Origin: Ricinus communis
Lineage: Eukaryota > Streptophyta > Magnoliopsida > Malpighiales > Euphorbiaceae
NCBI RefSeq assembly: GCF_019578655.1
Contig: NC_063256.1
Coordinates: 21,490,005-21,554,004 of the forward strand
Reading direction: 5' to 3'
Length of the DNA stretch: 64,000 nt
Shown: in pieces, positions 45,601 through 58,310 of the stretch
Position numbering within the stretch: the first letter of the stretch is position 1
How the letters are laid out: every line of letters starts with the position of its first letter
The notes under the pieces: generated by a model
What the model was told of the DNA's origin: nothing
Database searches by the model: none
Seen by the model: the letters and a program-made list of their open reading frames with translations, nothing else
Position numbers and translations under genes: made by a program

Positions 45601-48598
45601 CTGTAGAACATGTATTATCTTCACCGCCTTCTGCAGACAGTGCTTCTATTAAGCTAACTAAAGCTTGCGGAGGAGTATCAACACAGAAGACATATATTAG
45701 GACAGTGATTGATACTATGCAGAACCTGTCAGAATTGCTTATATTTCATTTATCAAATGATCTGTGTGATCTGAAGGAAGATGATTCTAATGCTCTTAAA
45801 GGCATGATCAGTAATCTTGAATTGTGTATGTTAAAGAATGTGGAGAGAATGACTTCAACACAAGAATCAATTATTCCTGAAAGAGATGGTGCTCAACTTT
45901 CTGGGAAGTCATCTAAGCTTCAGAAGGTAAATTTTTTTATTTTCTTATTTGTAGTAACTCATCTTATCAACTCATTTCTTTGTGGCCTTTAATAGTCTAG
46001 AAAGGCTCTTGACCAAAAACATTTAAATTTTGCTTCTTTATTTTCATCTCTTACCAAAAGGCAATTTTCTATACAAAACAATATCCAACATTTCGCTGTC
46101 CTTCAACCCCCTTCTCCTTTGCTTCTTAAAGACAAACCATTTTAAGGACTAAATGCAGTTATGATCACTTTGACAGAAAAGAAGGAAGATCAAAGAGAGG
46201 GGAAATGAGAGAAAGGTAGACAGGGAAGGGGGAGGGTTGCAGGGGGGTGGGAAGAGAGGGGAAGGGTGAGAAGGGGAGAAAACAAATTATGAATAGTAAA
46301 AAAAACTTACTACTGTAATCAGCATAATATCGGTTGTAGAAGTCTTAACAGATCATTCAAATTAGATAAAATTACAATGAAAATCATTGGTCAAAGGTGA
46401 AAAAGACGTGAAAATACTTGGATTCTTTTGGTCACTAGGCCTTGTGGAAAAGTGATATTTTGAGTGCCTGAACTTTTTATGGTTTTTCTCCGTGCCTGAA
46501 CTTTCTCTTCCCCCAGACAGATACAAAAGAGATTTGGAATCAAGTGTTTTTATTTCTATTTGTTATGGTGACCACATGTTGTAGGATTGATTAAGATAAT
46601 ATGGAAAAAGAAATGCTTTGCTTGCCACATCATCTGGTACATGAACTCTTGATTAAAGGAGAAGTGCCCTTCACATGATAATCCCATGTGTGCTCAAGGT
46701 TACAAGGAGCGTAATGAAAACACTCGTAGTACATACTGGATAAATGATTTTATCTTCATTCTAAACCAACCAAAGGAAGTTCATAGGAAACTTAAATAAA
46801 TAAAAATTCATTCTATCTAGTAATAGTGAAAATGAGAGGAACGAAAGGAGAAGAGTTGTGTCATGTGTAACGGCAGTAAAACCAAGCACCTTTTTCCCTA
46901 TTGTTTTAGTAAATTATAGCAGTTTTAGTATTAGAAAAGTATAAAGGAACTTGATTGCAATTTTATCTTCTTATTTAGACAATTGCACAACAATAAATTC
47001 TGATTAACTGGTATCAGGCATTCAAAATGTTATCCATTCTGTAAAATGTGGAAGTTGAAGGCTTAGTGGACCTTTCTGTTCTTCCACAAATATTTCATGA
47101 GTAGAAATGATGAGAGGAAAAGATCTTTCCATGATCCAGCTCTGTAATTTCCTTTTTGGCAGTGAATTGGTATTCTTCATTTATTCTAGTAAACTATTTT
47201 CCCATTCAGAAAATAATAGCTTCGATGTCTCAATATTTTATTCCTATACTGAATAATGAACTGTTCAGGGTACAAATGGGAATGGCTTTCTGATATCTAG
47301 AAGCGATCCTCTTGAATTTCAATACTCAGTTAAATATCAGCATGTCCAGGACGAGCATAACATTTCTTCTGGTAAGAATGATGAGACATTGTCAAGTTAT
47401 GTTTCTGTTAGAGCTGCTGCAGACATGTTGAAACGTGATAAAATGACCCAGGTATTCTTTCTCCTGTTTGCTTTAGTTCTGTGACATTGAACCATACAAT
47501 TCCTTTTCTTATGTAGAAGAAGAAAAGGAAAGATGAATTTCTCTGCCATGAGTTTTGATTTGCAGGCTATAAAGAATGCTCTTACTGAGAATTTTCATGG
47601 TGAGGAAGAAACAGAGCCACAAGTTCTTTTGTACAAGAATCTGTGGCTTGAAGCAGAAGCTTCATTATGTTATGCTAGTTGTATGGCTCGCTTTAATCGA
47701 ATAAAGAGTGAGATGGAGAAATGTGACTCAGAAAAAGCAAATGGTTAACCAAATTACCTTTGTGATATCAAATTTTTCACTGGAATTTTCATTCTTATTT
47801 CATCTAAATATATTTTCTGCTGCTCCAGGTTCACCAGAAAACTGTATGGTTGAAGAGAAACTATCAAAGTCCAATATTCGTTCTGATCCATGCACAGGTA
47901 ACGTGTTGGCATCTAATACTAAGGGTAGCCCTCTCCCAGATACTTCCATTCCAGAGTCTTCTATCTTATGCACAAGCAGCCATGCTGATGATGTTACGGC
48001 TAGATATCATATCTTAAAATACCGGGTTGACAGCACAAATGCTGTGAATACTTCATCCTTGGACAAAATGTTGGGTTCTGCAGATAAGTTGTCTAGTTCT
48101 CAGTTTTCTCCGTGTCCAAACAATGTTGAAAAAGGGGTATGTGAAGAGAAAGATGGCCAAAAGCCAGACATATCCATCCAGGATTCCTTGGTTTCAAATA
48201 CAACTAGTCATTTAAATGATGTTGAAGCTTCGGTTATGGCAAGATTTCATATCCTCAAATGCCGGGATGACAATTTTTCCATGCACAAGGAAGAGTCCAC
48301 AGAAAGTGTTGACCTTGGATATGTAGGTTTGCCAAGGCATTGGCCAACTGGTACGGATGAAACAGAGGACAGAGTTCTGGATGTAAATATGAGAACTCAC
48401 TTGCAACATCATGATTGTAACTTTACTGAAGACAAACTGCCAGTCAAGGAGTTCCATCTATTTGTCAAGGATGACCCAGTGATTGGTTCTCGTGATATCA
48501 ATAGGCTTGGGGATCAATCTCATGCTAGTTTCTGTGATGGCTCTTCGGACTGGGAACATGTACTGTTGGAGGAGCTTGGCCAGACTGTTGAACCTTGA
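42669..48598 (+). CDS. Host gene: plant protein of unknown function, 5 coding exons, 1096 aa
   Basis: Coding exons by GT-AG sites that keep one open frame: 42669-43233, 44332-45926, 47269-47451, 47566-47743, 47829-48598 (3291 nt including TGA). Three in-frame ATGs open the protein; the third (42675) has the best context. The N terminus is Gly/Ser/Tyr-rich with LHNWVNPHQPEFDYFFIQKP. The long exon 2 is Ser/Asn-rich and probably disordered. The best candidate for a folded part is about residues 760-840 (RAAADMLKRDKMTQ, then LYKNLWLEAEASLCYASCMA and RFNRIKSEMEKC), probably helical. In exon 5, ARYHILKYR (about 898) and ARFHILKCR (about 977) are a repeated motif. I recognise a plant-specific uncharacterised family but no domain or function. 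No signal peptide or membrane span is seen. It is the only gene here without stops, surrounded by retroelements. Confidence 0.85.
43234..44331 (+). other. Host gene intron 1
   Basis: Donor AATCAAG/GTATCC and acceptor GTTGCAG/GACTAT, phase 1. It is T-rich with short open frames that are not conserved-looking. No transposon recognised inside. Confidence 0.85.
45927..47268 (+). other. Host gene intron 2
   Basis: Donor CAGAAG/GTAAAT and acceptor CTGTTCAG/GGTACA, phase 0. At 46170-46285 it carries a strongly purine-rich sense-strand stretch with G-runs (listed separately). Confidence 0.85.
46223..46251 (+). other. G-quadruplex-like G-run cluster in intron 2
   Basis: Five G-runs of at least three (GGG, GGGGG, GGG, GGGGGG, GGG) with loops of 1-5 nt, inside an approximately 115-nt purine tract. 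On the sense strand it could fold in the pre-mRNA. Confidence 0.6.
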
Positions 48599-49561
48599 AA
48601 TAGATAATTGATATTTCTCAATGACGGATGATATCTATCCTCTCTTGAATGACATGTATATAATGTGATTGGACATCAGTCTTTCTTGGCTTTCTTTAAG
48701 TACTGACTGCTCTTTTCCATGTATAAAGCTTTTAAGACTTGTTGCAGCTCAAAAAGGCTTTAAGCTGAATCACTTTCGTTCATATTGATTTGTGATTTTT
48801 ATAGCTAAATGCCTTGTTGTAGAGAAAAGGCCTTGGCAGCTGGTATTTTCTGGTAGTTCATTTGCTGCAAGCACCAAAGTTATCATCTCATGGAAATTTC
48901 TGAACCAGTCCTGCATATGGAATATTACTTCATATGCTTGCTGAAAGTAGGCAACTGAAAATTGCCTGGATGGAGTTCTCAAGACAAGTTCGACATCAAG
49001 GACAAGAAGGTAACACTAGAACATAACCTACGAGCAGATTAGCTTGTGCAGGGGATTAGAGCCATGCAAACACGCCATACGAAAGGTAATTAACTGGTTG
49101 CCTACAAATTTTTACTATAGCTAGATGCTATTCTTGAACTCAAATGATCAGGCATATCCACCATGTAATATACTCCTTGTTTACCAAAGTGCCAACATGT
49201 TTTGTCCTGGCAAGCAAATCCTGGTCTAGGAATTTCTAAAATTAACTCAGCTTCATATGAAGAAAATTGACATTGATTAACTCCATGTTCCAAGAACCAT
49301 CAAAATTGATGAGGTGCGGCACCAAGGTATATATGGCATAAAAACCAAATTATCATGGTAGATATTGACTAAAGCATCATCTACAACATACCGCCTAGCA
49401 TAAAAATATCTCTTGTTCTACTTCTTTATAAATTTACGCCTTTGACTCATGTTTTGATGCTTTTTTGTTTGGGGAATTTACACCCATATGCTTTTTTTAA
49501 AAGTAATTACAAAAATATTTCTTGTTTTACTTCTTTACAAATCTATACCTTTGACTTAAGT
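48599..49561 (+). other. Host gene 3' UTR and downstream spacer
   Basis: No gene supported. The 3' UTR probably ends within the first few hundred bases, but no convincing poly(A) signal was fixed. At 49402-49453 and 49511-49561 an approximately 51-bp imperfect direct repeat (CTTGTTYTACTTCTTTAYAA core) ends at the solo LTR. Confidence 0.45.
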
Positions 49562-52348
49562 TGTCATGACCCGACCTTGTGGGTCTGTGACTGGCACTAG
49601 GGAATAAGTAGGCGTAAGGCTATCGAATTCCGTAGTAAGCCTGACCATTCATTAACTCAATCAAATTGAAATTCAGACTCAATCCAAAGCATGGTTCACA
49701 ATTAACCTTAACCATCAAATTCTACATATTTAATTCGGTCTGCCTGCATAATTAGGGAAGACCTAAATTTATATAATTTAAAATTTCTACTGCAGAGAAT
49801 CTAAAATTTTACAAGTCAAGCAATACCAAAATCAATTACATCAATCCGATGATGAAGGAGTCGGGTTGCTATATAAGAACTGTAGGAAGGCTAATAATCA
49901 CCTGAAAAGCAGTGAAATTAAGACTGTCAGTCTCGAGAGAGAGTTACAATCATATATCCAAAGACAATTTCAAACTCAATAACACATTTATTTAATTTGA
50001 AGTAGACATTAAGTCATGCAAAAATATACATACATGCCATGCTTAAATAAAAAAAATAACTTTCACATACTACGGAACGGAATACTTCAGAACCCTAATC
50101 CCAACACTAACATCTCAACTCTCTCATTCCAACAGAACTGGCGCCCACAGAGCGATGCTCGACCAGGGTCCTTAACTCCAGTTCAGTCATTTAATTTTCA
50201 CTATCAATCTTAGCCTTTCGACTCTCTTACTCCAATAAGACTGGCGCCTAGAGAGCGAAGCTCGACCAGGGTCCTTAACACCAGTCTGGTCACTTAGGTT
50301 TCCAAATAAGCCGGCGCTCAGAGAGCAATGCTCGACCAGGAACCTTTACTCCGGCAAACTCACTCTACTCAGCCCAGAGAGCAATGCTCGACCAGGGCAA
50401 GTCCTAAACTTTTCTTTTAAACTTACAAACCTTTACCCCTTATTTTCTGTCTCTAATTCATACCGGTGCAACTCATCAAATAGCATGTTCTACAGCCGTC
50501 CCAGCTTTGACGACCTCCTAGCTCTGCTTCGATGCCTCCGGTGGAGCGAGCCGAATTGACGGATTATCTCATCATGGAAAACAATTCAATCAATAACATT
50601 GAAATATTTGACAATTACCCTTAGGTCTAGATTCATAGGACTGACTGTCTAAAAATTTGACTCGAGTAAATTCTACCGAAAATTCAGCAGAACCTCCCCT
50701 AAACATGGTTGTTTACCCCCCATAAAACGGGTCCAGGACCTACCAGAAAACAGTTCAAATATTCAACAATTTATTTTAACGGGAGTCGGGTTCCCAAGAT
50801 TTCACTATTTTTACCGACTTCGCCGCACATCACAAATCACGACTAGTGGCAGATAGTCCGACAAACTATTTATTTTAACTAACAATATTTCTAATGCTCA
50901 ACACAATTTAATAAACACATAATTTTATTAATGAATTCTAAAATCAACGGGCCAGAGAATTACCTAGACACTTGATCGCTCGGTCGACTCGCCTCCCACC
51001 GCCGGAGTCCGATCGACGATCTGAACGCACCATCAGACTCGAAACGACGCGCTGATGACGATCCCAGCTTCTGATCTTTCGATCCAACCCCCTATCATCC
51101 GAAGAGATTTACGGATGATCTCAGCTGTCGATTTTCAAACAGATTATGATCGCCACGAAACCGGTGCCATTAGAAAGCTTGAGCTGAGGAGAGTCCGAAT
51201 GCCTTCCGATCATCCATCCCTCGCCGGAAAAGCTTAAAATTCTGGCTGCCCCTACTCTTTTCACCTCACCGGATCTTGCAATTATGGCAGCCTCTAAGAG
51301 AGATGATGGGCAAAGAAGAAAGCTCACCGGTTGCTGGTCATTTTGAGACCAGAACCACCCAAAATGGCTGCTAGAGACGACCACAATGACGGCGAGAAGC
51401 TACTGCCCCCTTCCGCCTATTTGCTGCCACCTGACGCCGCCGGAGTTGCTGCCACCTCCTCCATCGAGTTCGCGGGCCTTTGCTGCATCTCGGGCCCGCT
51501 CCGCCGTGTCCCAGACGGACGCAATCCCCGTCTGCCATGGAAGCCGACCCGAGCTCCCCTCTCCCAACGTCTTTTTCTTCTTCCTTCTTTTCTTCTTTTC
51601 TTTTCTTTCATTCATTATCGGCATTTGGTCCTTAACTTTTCTTCTTCACCATTTAGTCCCTCAATTTTTAATTACTAGCAATTTCGCCCAATAAAATTTC
51701 CGATTAATTCTCAAACTTTTTTTTTACCTTTTCAATTAAGCCCCTAACTATTTAATTTGGGCCACAACAAAATTATTGAAAATAAAAAATTACTTATTTA
51801 CCTTGTTATTAAATATAAAATTATCAAAAAGCCCTTGCCGATATATTTAATTATAAAAATACCAAACATACAAATTTTCATTAAAACTTCATATTAATAA
51901 ATTTATATTTTTAATCCTTATTCCAAAATAAATTTCTAATTTAATCCTAACATAATTAATTTAATTAATTAATTTGCTAAATATTTTTCAATTAAAATTT
52001 AACACCATTAGCTAATTAAAATGCCCTTTTCTCCAATAATTCTTTTATAAAATATCATTTACTAATTCTTTCATAAATTTCAATAAAGAAATTAATTTAT
52101 ATATTCATTTTGGGGGAAAATTGAAAGATCGAAATTATAATCCATTTTCCAAAGAACTTAATTAATTTCTTAAAAATCAAACTAATTGGATATATAAAAT
52201 AACTCCCTTATTTGTCTAGCATTAAAATTTCATTTAAATCATTCCAATTAAATCAAATAAAAATAAAGTAAAATTAATTTAAATAAAAACTCATTTATTA
52301 ATTACTATTAATATTATCATTTATTAAAAGAAAATTTCGAGTATTACA
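49562..52348 (-). repeat. Second solo LTR of the 2.8-kb Tekay/Del-like family (2787 bp)
   Basis: On the minus strand TGTAATACTCGAAATTTTC (52348) to CGGGTCATGACA (49562). It is similar along its length to 10448-13260, including the GATCGCTCGGTCGACT block. It is flanked by TAAGT and TAAAT, a 5-bp TSD with one difference. No internal region is present. Overlapping open frames at 51.3-51.7 kb are a by-product of its GC-rich part. Confidence 0.85.
50115..50400. repeat. Short version of the LTR tandem array
   Basis: Two full units (ACTCTCTCATTCCAACAG near 50120, ACTCTCTTACTCCAATAAG near 50220) and two partial units with GAGAGCAATGCTCGACCAGG, against five full units in the other copy. Confidence 0.85.
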
Positions 52349-52662
52349 TAAATAAATAAATAAAATACATTAATTATACATTATATAAAAATATATAAAA
52401 TAATTTTAAGAGTATATAGTGAGCAGTATATACTAAGTATATATCGAGTATATATAAGTATATATTTTCTTAATTTAGTAAATTTATATAAATATTGTGT
52501 TTGTTTGATATATATCTTATAAGAACTTTATATATGGACTATAATATGAATATGATATATAAAAGGACTATGTCAATTATATATTATATAAAAAAATTTA
52601 TTTTCTAAAAAAGATATTTAAACAATTTTTAAGGTAAACAGTAGATAATATATATTAAGTAT
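52349..52662. other. AT-rich spacer
   Basis: It starts with a short TAAA/AATA run, then ATATA-rich DNA with repeated AGTATATA words. Nothing coding. Confidence 0.5.
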
Positions 52663-54327
52663 TAGGACTGAGCATGGATCTCGGTAATTCCCGCCCGAAC
52701 CGAATAACCATACCGAAAAGTACCAGAACTGAAAAAACCGAAAATTTTTATAACCGAATTGAACCGATCTGAATTTTTTTACTATTACAGTATGGTACTA
52801 GTTCTTTAATAAAAACCGTACCGTAACCGTACCAGAACCGATCCGTCTTGTACTGGTCCGGACCAAACCGTAAAACCGAATTTTTTATATATATTTATAA
52901 ATAATTATTTATATTATATAAAAAATACATATATTAAAAAAAATAATACATATACTCTATTAAAAATTATTTTATATTTATCATTTATATAATTCAAGCA
53001 ATTGTTATCGAAATATAAAAAATAATACATATTAAAAATAACTATAATATTATAATATACTTTATACTCTATAAACAATATAAGTTATATATATTAATAT
53101 GTCATATAGTATATTGATACTAGTAATATAGTATACATACGATAATACTAGATTTAAAATTTATTTACTATCTAGAAATTTTTGACAAGTTAATTAAAAA
53201 ATTACTTAATTTAATAAAAAGTTATATAAATTAGTAAAAATTATAAAAGATATTATTATATAAATATAATATTATTTACACTATATTTATTAATAAATTA
53301 ATTTTTAATTATATAATATTTTTATTTTAAGAATAATAATATTAATTATACTAAAAGTATTCATTTATATAAATATTAAAATTAAGAAATAAATATTTTA
53401 AAAATAATTTTTATATTATTATACTAATAAAACTTAAAAAATTAAATATTTAGAAATAATTAATTTATTAACTTTTAAAATATTATAATTTAATATTAAA
53501 ACATAAAAAATATATTAAATTATATTTATAAATTTAATTTTTTTTGAAAAAAGATCAAACAAAACTTGAAAAAAAATTGTCAAAACATCTTTTAACAATA
53601 TAGAAGTTCTTTACTTCCTACAACAACGGAGCTCCTCATTTGTTGTCAAGATTGGCTTAGTAGTTCAAATAAACATATTCAACTAGAAGAATCAATAGAG
53701 GATATTGAAAGTATAGAGTCAGGTAAAGTTTCTTTACTTCTTACATATGTTTGTTTATTGTTGATGTTGTTAAGTATTATTGATGTAATATTTTACTTTT
53801 GTTGTAGGAATTATTCAAGATCCTGAGATTGGTGAGTTACTTATGCCAAAATTAAATGTGGAGTGCTAATTTTGAGGGGAGGTAATAACATTCCTTTGCT
53901 AATTTTGGACATGTATTTTAGTGCTACATAAAGTTTATAAATTTATTTATTTTAATGATTGCCATCTGTAAAATATTTTTATGCTTGCAGTAATATATAT
54001 TTTAATGGTTTATCTTTGAATATTGAATGAATTATTGTATTTGAAAGTGACTGAATTGCGAAACAGGTTGTTCAAGAATGTGATTGCAATTTTAATTTAA
54101 ATTTTCTCTAAATGTATTTGATTAAAGATGAGATTAAAGTTATATTTTTAAAATTATTTAGAATCGAAAATAGCACCGAACCGAACTGTATTGAACCGTA
54201 CAATACGGTATTGGATCCTTTTATGTTTGGTACGGTACTGGTACCTTCAATTTTAAAATAACCGAGGTTTAGTATGGTACTGGTGATTTATAAATAACCG
54301 AATTGGACCGATCCGTGCTTAACCCTA
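52663..54327 (+). mobile_element. hAT-family DNA transposon, non-autonomous deletion derivative
   Basis: Terminal inverted repeats TAGGACTGAGCATGGATC and, from the other end, TAGGGTTAAGCACGGATC are flanked by a perfect 8-bp duplication TTAAGTAT (52655-52662 and 54328-54335), the hAT target size. The first and last 200 bp are dense in ACCGAACCG and GGTACGG words on both strands, as in hAT subterminal binding regions. The 1665-bp interior is mostly AT-rich. It keeps only the transposase C terminus (53611-53869). Confidence 0.9.
53611..53869 (+). pseudogene. hAT transposase C-terminal remnant with intron
   Basis: 53611-53723 reads TELLICCQDWLSSS, matching the end of the hAT dimerisation region (usual form VEALxCxQDWLR), followed by an acidic tail EESIEDIESIES. 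A donor (TCAG/GTAAAG) and acceptor (TTGTAG/GAATT, 53807/53808) then give a short last exon ending NVEC and TAA at 53867-53869. The catalytic part is missing, so no transposase is made. Confidence 0.75.
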
Positions 54328-54958
54328 TTAAGTATATAATCAGTCTATTACAGGTATATGATACTTTGGTTTTTATCGAATTTTCTCTGTTTAGATTTTA
54401 ACATCATTTTTTATATTATTTTATATATCGATATGGACATAATATTTATTATCCTTATTGATATATCGAGCATTCTCATACTGAAGGACAACAACTTTCT
54501 AAACTTTATGAAGATAATGTCGAATCAAATCAAAATTAAAACGCAGTGAACAAGAATGGAGACTCGGTATCAAGTTTATTTCAAATATAGAAAAGGCATC
54601 ATCGAAGTATATTATGAGTATATTCAACTTAAATTAAAATAAATTCATAAATTTAATAATATATAGTATATTTTAATTATATTATAAGTATATAGTAAGT
54701 ATCTACTACCATTTTTGAATTTATTAAAATCTATATATTTCCTGCAAAGTACTATAGGTTCTAATAAATAATTCTAATCACTCATAACTAATTATAAAAA
54801 CTATTTAGTTACACAAGGTTTAATTTATAACATCAATTCATGAAATTGAATCTAAAAGCTATTGCTACTAAATATTTTTTGTATCAAAGTTTACGTATCT
54901 CATATTTTCTTTCCAATATCCATTGTGGTAAAAAGAAATAGATATTTTATCCACATAT

Positions 54959-54995
54959 ACACACACACACACACGCACATATATATATATATATA
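54959..54995. repeat. (AC)n-(AT)n compound microsatellite
   Basis: About eight AC units with one G interruption, then nine AT units. Confidence 0.95.
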
Positions 54996-55125
54996 ACTTA
55001 TAACTGATGTATGACATTTATATATCTATATTATATAATAATCAATATACAAAAATTTATAAATTATATATCAAGCACATACAATATAAACACAAATTTA
55101 CTAAATTCTAAAATATATACTTGTG

Positions 55126-55147
55126 ATATATATATATATATATATAC
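55126..55147. repeat. (TA)n microsatellite
   Basis: About 11 TA units. Confidence 0.95.
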
Positions 55148-55525
55148 TATATTTTGAGTTTCCTACAAAATAGATTTAAGTATTTAGCTTTCTGTAGAAT
55201 CGAGTTTTGAAATTCAATATTCATCTTCTATAACTTTTAAATACTAAGAAAATCACATAATGTGGTCGTTTTTTGAAGTATTTTAGTACATTTAAATTTA
55301 AACTAACACAAAAAATCAACTAAATAAAAATTTGACTTGGATTTAACTCTCATAAGATTAAGAAAATAATGAATTTATCTTCAAAAAGTCTCTAATCTTT
55401 AATTTTTCTATTTGATGATGTGAATTTATGAATTATTGTGAGATAGTTGTTAGATTTACTGCAATCTTTTTTGAGTTTGGATCAAGATTTATCTTGAAAA
55501 ATATCTATAATTTTCTATTATTAAC

Positions 55526-56834
55526 TGATGTGTTAAATTTATTACTCGCAAGTGCAGGAACTGCTTTTATAGTAAAGCAGTAAATTGACTTCGAGGTCTA
55601 TCTCTTAAGGAACTCTGAGTCACTTATTATAAAGACTAATTATCAACATAAAACAAAATAAATTTAAACACTTTAAAATAATATTTTGAGAGATATAAAA
55701 TTCATAAAAATAAATACACTAATAAAGTAAATATGCGAATGAGATGATTTCTGAAAACTATATGATAAAAACAGTATTTAGCCTGGCTAATTACTTAATA
55801 ATCTCCTTGTTTTAACCTTAAACATAGATCTAATGAATGAGATGGTGATGTTTATTTTCCTTTAATTTCTCAATCTAATGATGTAACTAAAATTTCTTAT
55901 ATAAACATAGATTGAAGCAAAGATGATGTCTCTAATACATTCAACCTAAATATTTTCATAACAATAATTATTATTAAATTAATATGATAGTCAACCAATA
56001 ATAATAACTGGAACTAATAAAAATATGAAGGTAAAAAAATACTCATTAATTAAAAAGATAACAAGGTTCATACATAAGTAAAAAGGCAAAACTAAATACT
56101 TAAGAAAACTAGCCTAAGATATTTAATTTAACCCAATGATCATGGTAATTAAATAGAAAAACATAAAAACAAAGCTAAAAGGAAAAGCTCTCTTTAGATC
56201 CAGAATTTTTCAAGGTAGGAAGATGATTGGTCATCCTTAGATCTTGAAAGAATAACAAAAACTAAGACTAAAAATGTTTAGAGACGATGAACTGTAGAAA
56301 GGATTGCAAAAACAAGAATGGTGGACATATGTAAATGAGAGATGCAGCAGTGAGCAGATAAGAGAGACTTCTTCTCCTCTTTTTTAGAACTAGATTTACA
56401 GAAATTATATATAGAAAAGAGTCATCCACCAAGATAAGTCTTCATATAGATAAGTATATCCAAGGTAAGTCTATCTAATAAATAAAACTATAAATATCTT
56501 ATTTCCACCAAATATTATTCCATAATAACTCTTATTATAAATCCTAATAATAATATAAAATAACTAAATTGTCCCTTAGGTAAATAGTAGAATTGGGCTA
56601 GCACACACGTATAGATCCACGTGTCCCAGTCTTGGGCGTTGACACAAACATGTCCAATTAAGCTTATTTTTTATTATTTTTCTTCATATTTCTCTCTTTG
56701 GTTAATATTACCTGAAATTGGATAATGAAGCTAAAATGAGCAAAAAGGACATATTTCTATCATATTATATATAGAGAATATATAATTAAAGCTCTAAAAT
56801 ACCATAAATAATTATATATAATGTAGACTTATCA
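55526..56834 (-). repeat. Isolated LTR of an Athila/Tat-like element (1309 bp)
   Basis: On the minus strand it starts TGATAAGTCTACATT (56834), right after a PPT-like AAGTGTGGAGGTATT, and ends AACACATCA (55526). The end carries the CCTGCACTTGCGAG segment often seen in plant gypsy LTRs. The 3' noncoding region is on its upstream side, so it is a 3' LTR. No gag-pol or 5' LTR of this element is present in the window. Confidence 0.7.
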
Positions 56835-58310
56835 AATACCTCCACACTTAAACTTTTAGTTATTCTCAGGTAAATAGCAACTTAGAAATTAATTTTGCCA
56901 AGACTCATAAAGAACAATCATAATCAGCTTCAAGCTATTACTCAAAAGAATTTCACTAATGCAAAAATCATGCCAATCTAAGAACTACTTGAATCATCAA
57001 TCTTTCTTCAAAAGTATAAACTTAATCATTGTTGACAAAAGATTCAAACATCTAATCCTTCACACATATTTCACAACAAATAGCATACATGTCTTTAAAG
57101 GATACAATTGTGATGCATAATCTAAATCATCATAACTTATTCAAAAGAAAAACCTTCATTTAAAATAAGAGATAATAGGCATTTGTTTTACATCACTTTT
57201 ATTTTGAAGCTTTTTTATTTTTCTTTATTTTTCTTTTTTTCTTACACCCCTTTGGGTTTAAAATTGATACTTAAGGAATTATTTTCTTTCTTGAGAAGTT
57301 ATGTCTTTTTATGTAAGTAGAAACATGGGTAATAAATACACTTGGTTACTCGACAAAACATACATCAAGATGCTTTGTATACTCATAATCTTAATTGCCT
57401 TTTTTACTCGAAATCGACATTAGTCATGAAGATTCTCGGTTACAAAGCAATTAAAATTAGCAGAGTAGATTAAGTTACTTAGAGCTTTTACTAACCCATA
57501 TCATATCTCACAAATTTAAGCAAACCAATTTAATAACCAGGAGATAATAATCTAAATCATACACTTCTAATTATACCCAACTCAAACTTGTCAAACTACT
57601 CATTATTTCATATGCAAAAAATAGATACTTGATCAATTAAACACACCTAAACTCATGAGTTCACACATACATATTTTAAATACTAACTCAAGAGTTAAAA
57701 AAAACTTGGCATAATAGCATTCTTTCATTGACTCTTATAAAGAATAATAACAGAAGGCTCAATAGAAAAATCTAAAATTTTACTAAAATTAATCAAAGTT
57801 GCTAATTCACATGGCATATAAAATTTATTAAAGGAATTATTTTATTTCCCTCCCCCATACTTAAATTTGACATTGTCCTTAATGTCATTAGCATATATGA
57901 AAATAAAAAATAAGAAATGAGAAAAGAAATAGAACAATCTCCTCAATTTTAGCAATGCAAAGTAAGCCATGAACTTGAATTCCAAACTCCATTAATCCAA
58001 TATTAGAAGCACACTTAAAAATACATCATTGATAATTATAAAAAAATAGAAAGAAAGAAAAATAAAAAATCCTAAAGAACCTAGAAAAATTAAATCCTAA
58101 GGCAACTACAATGATATTCTAAAATAACTAAACATAAATCCTAAAATAAATCCTAAAACAAAGTCCTAAATCAATGACATGACTATGTATGTGGAGGAGA
58201 TGGATACGTATTTGATTTTTAAAGAGTATTTTAACTTAAAAACAACTCTATTTTTCTTATAACTAATTCCTAATTTTTATTGAATTTAATTAATTTAATT
58301 TTGCCCAAAA
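56835..58310 (-). other. 3' noncoding region of the same minus-strand element
   Basis: AT-rich and noncoding. On the minus strand it shows a PPT at 56838-56852 (AAGTGTGGAGGTATT). It also has an earlier copy of the motif at about 57890-57853 (AAGGACAATGTC...TTAAGTATGGGGGAGG). E3 has the same two-motif layout. Confidence 0.6.

Larger units (their letters stand above)
54328..55525. other. AT-rich spacer with microsatellites
   Basis: No gene supported. It contains an (AC)n/(AT)n compound microsatellite and a (TA)n run, listed separately. Confidence 0.5.

Noticed and set aside
54358..54549. Hydrophobic 63-codon open frame
   Set aside because: Composition-driven frame in AT-rich DNA (Ile/Leu/Phe only), with no start context or neighbour.
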